Positions 63,970-64,000 of a stretch of DNA of 64,000 nucleotides are shown one piece after another; within the stretch, counting starts at the first letter, position 1, and each line of letters begins with the position of its first letter. The stretch is from the NCBI GenBank assembly GCA_028280405.1, contig JANQLW010000016.1:75119-139118 (forward strand), given 5' to 3'. The notes under the pieces were generated by a model, which worked only from the letters and a program-made list of their open reading frames with translations, searched no databases and was not told where the DNA came from. Source of the stretch: Bacteroidales bacterium (GTDB lineage: Bacteria; Bacteroidota; Bacteroidia; Bacteroidales; GCA-2711565). A program made the position numbers and the translations under genes.

Positions 63970-64000
63970 TTATTCAGCTAGTTTTATTTGATCTAAAAAG

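Overview
The window is AT-rich DNA from a member of the Bacteroidota. The evidence is a SusC/SusD pair with a sigma/FecR regulatory pair, many -7 boxes of the form TAnnTTTG, several ECF sigma factors, a fused FeoA-FeoB, TonB-dependent receptors with carboxypeptidase-regulatory-like N-termini, and long palindromic intergenic repeats. TGA is a normal stop here (uvrA ends in ATGA overlapping the next start), yet selD carries an in-frame TGA that reads as selenocysteine, so the organism probably decodes Sec. I cannot place it below phylum level.

Layout. 1-7752: a susD (cut by the window edge), susC, fecR, sigma-factor locus with a DUF4143-type ATPase inserted on the opposite strand between sigma factor and anti-sigma factor. 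8179-12450: an aspartase with a cyclic-nucleotide-binding domain fused to its N-terminus, and an S9 peptidase lipoprotein. 12660-17446: a repeat-containing secreted protein, selenoprotein selD, tRNA-Met, a saccharopine-dehydrogenase-like enzyme and an EamA transporter. 17781-20693: sigma factor, membrane protein and two secreted adhesin-like proteins, probably one operon. 21077-31533: ligA, a universal stress protein, an HD protein, a class III nucleotide cyclase, an M19 dipeptidase, ybaK-type deacylase and uvrA. 31814-39638: another ECF sigma factor, nth, bcp-recA, an Hpt/receiver pair, feoAB with a palindromic operator, and two small proteins. 39829-50582: fusA, a TPR lipoprotein, a nuclease/phosphatase-family protein, a sugar dehydrogenase, a TonB receptor, an SH3 protein and an unassigned zinc peptidase. 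50770-55307: the aromatic amino-acid operon pheA, aminotransferase, aroF-chorismate mutase, tyrA. 55355-63969: a phosphodiesterase, an intact TonB receptor, a decayed TonB receptor behind an FMN riboswitch, an NlpC/P60 hydrolase and a PgpH-type HD phosphodiesterase.

Most notable: (1) two tandem Phe/Tyr-rich leader peptides, each with its own terminator and matching antiterminator segment, in front of the aromatic operon; (2) selD as a selenoprotein with a SECIS-like hairpin; (3) an FMN riboswitch with intact terminator controlling a receptor pseudogene that has a frameshift and a large internal deletion; (4) the cNMP-domain/aspartase fusion; (5) families of near-identical palindromic intergenic elements that share outer arms but have different cores; (6) an 11-copy TTGCTAG array upstream of tyrA.
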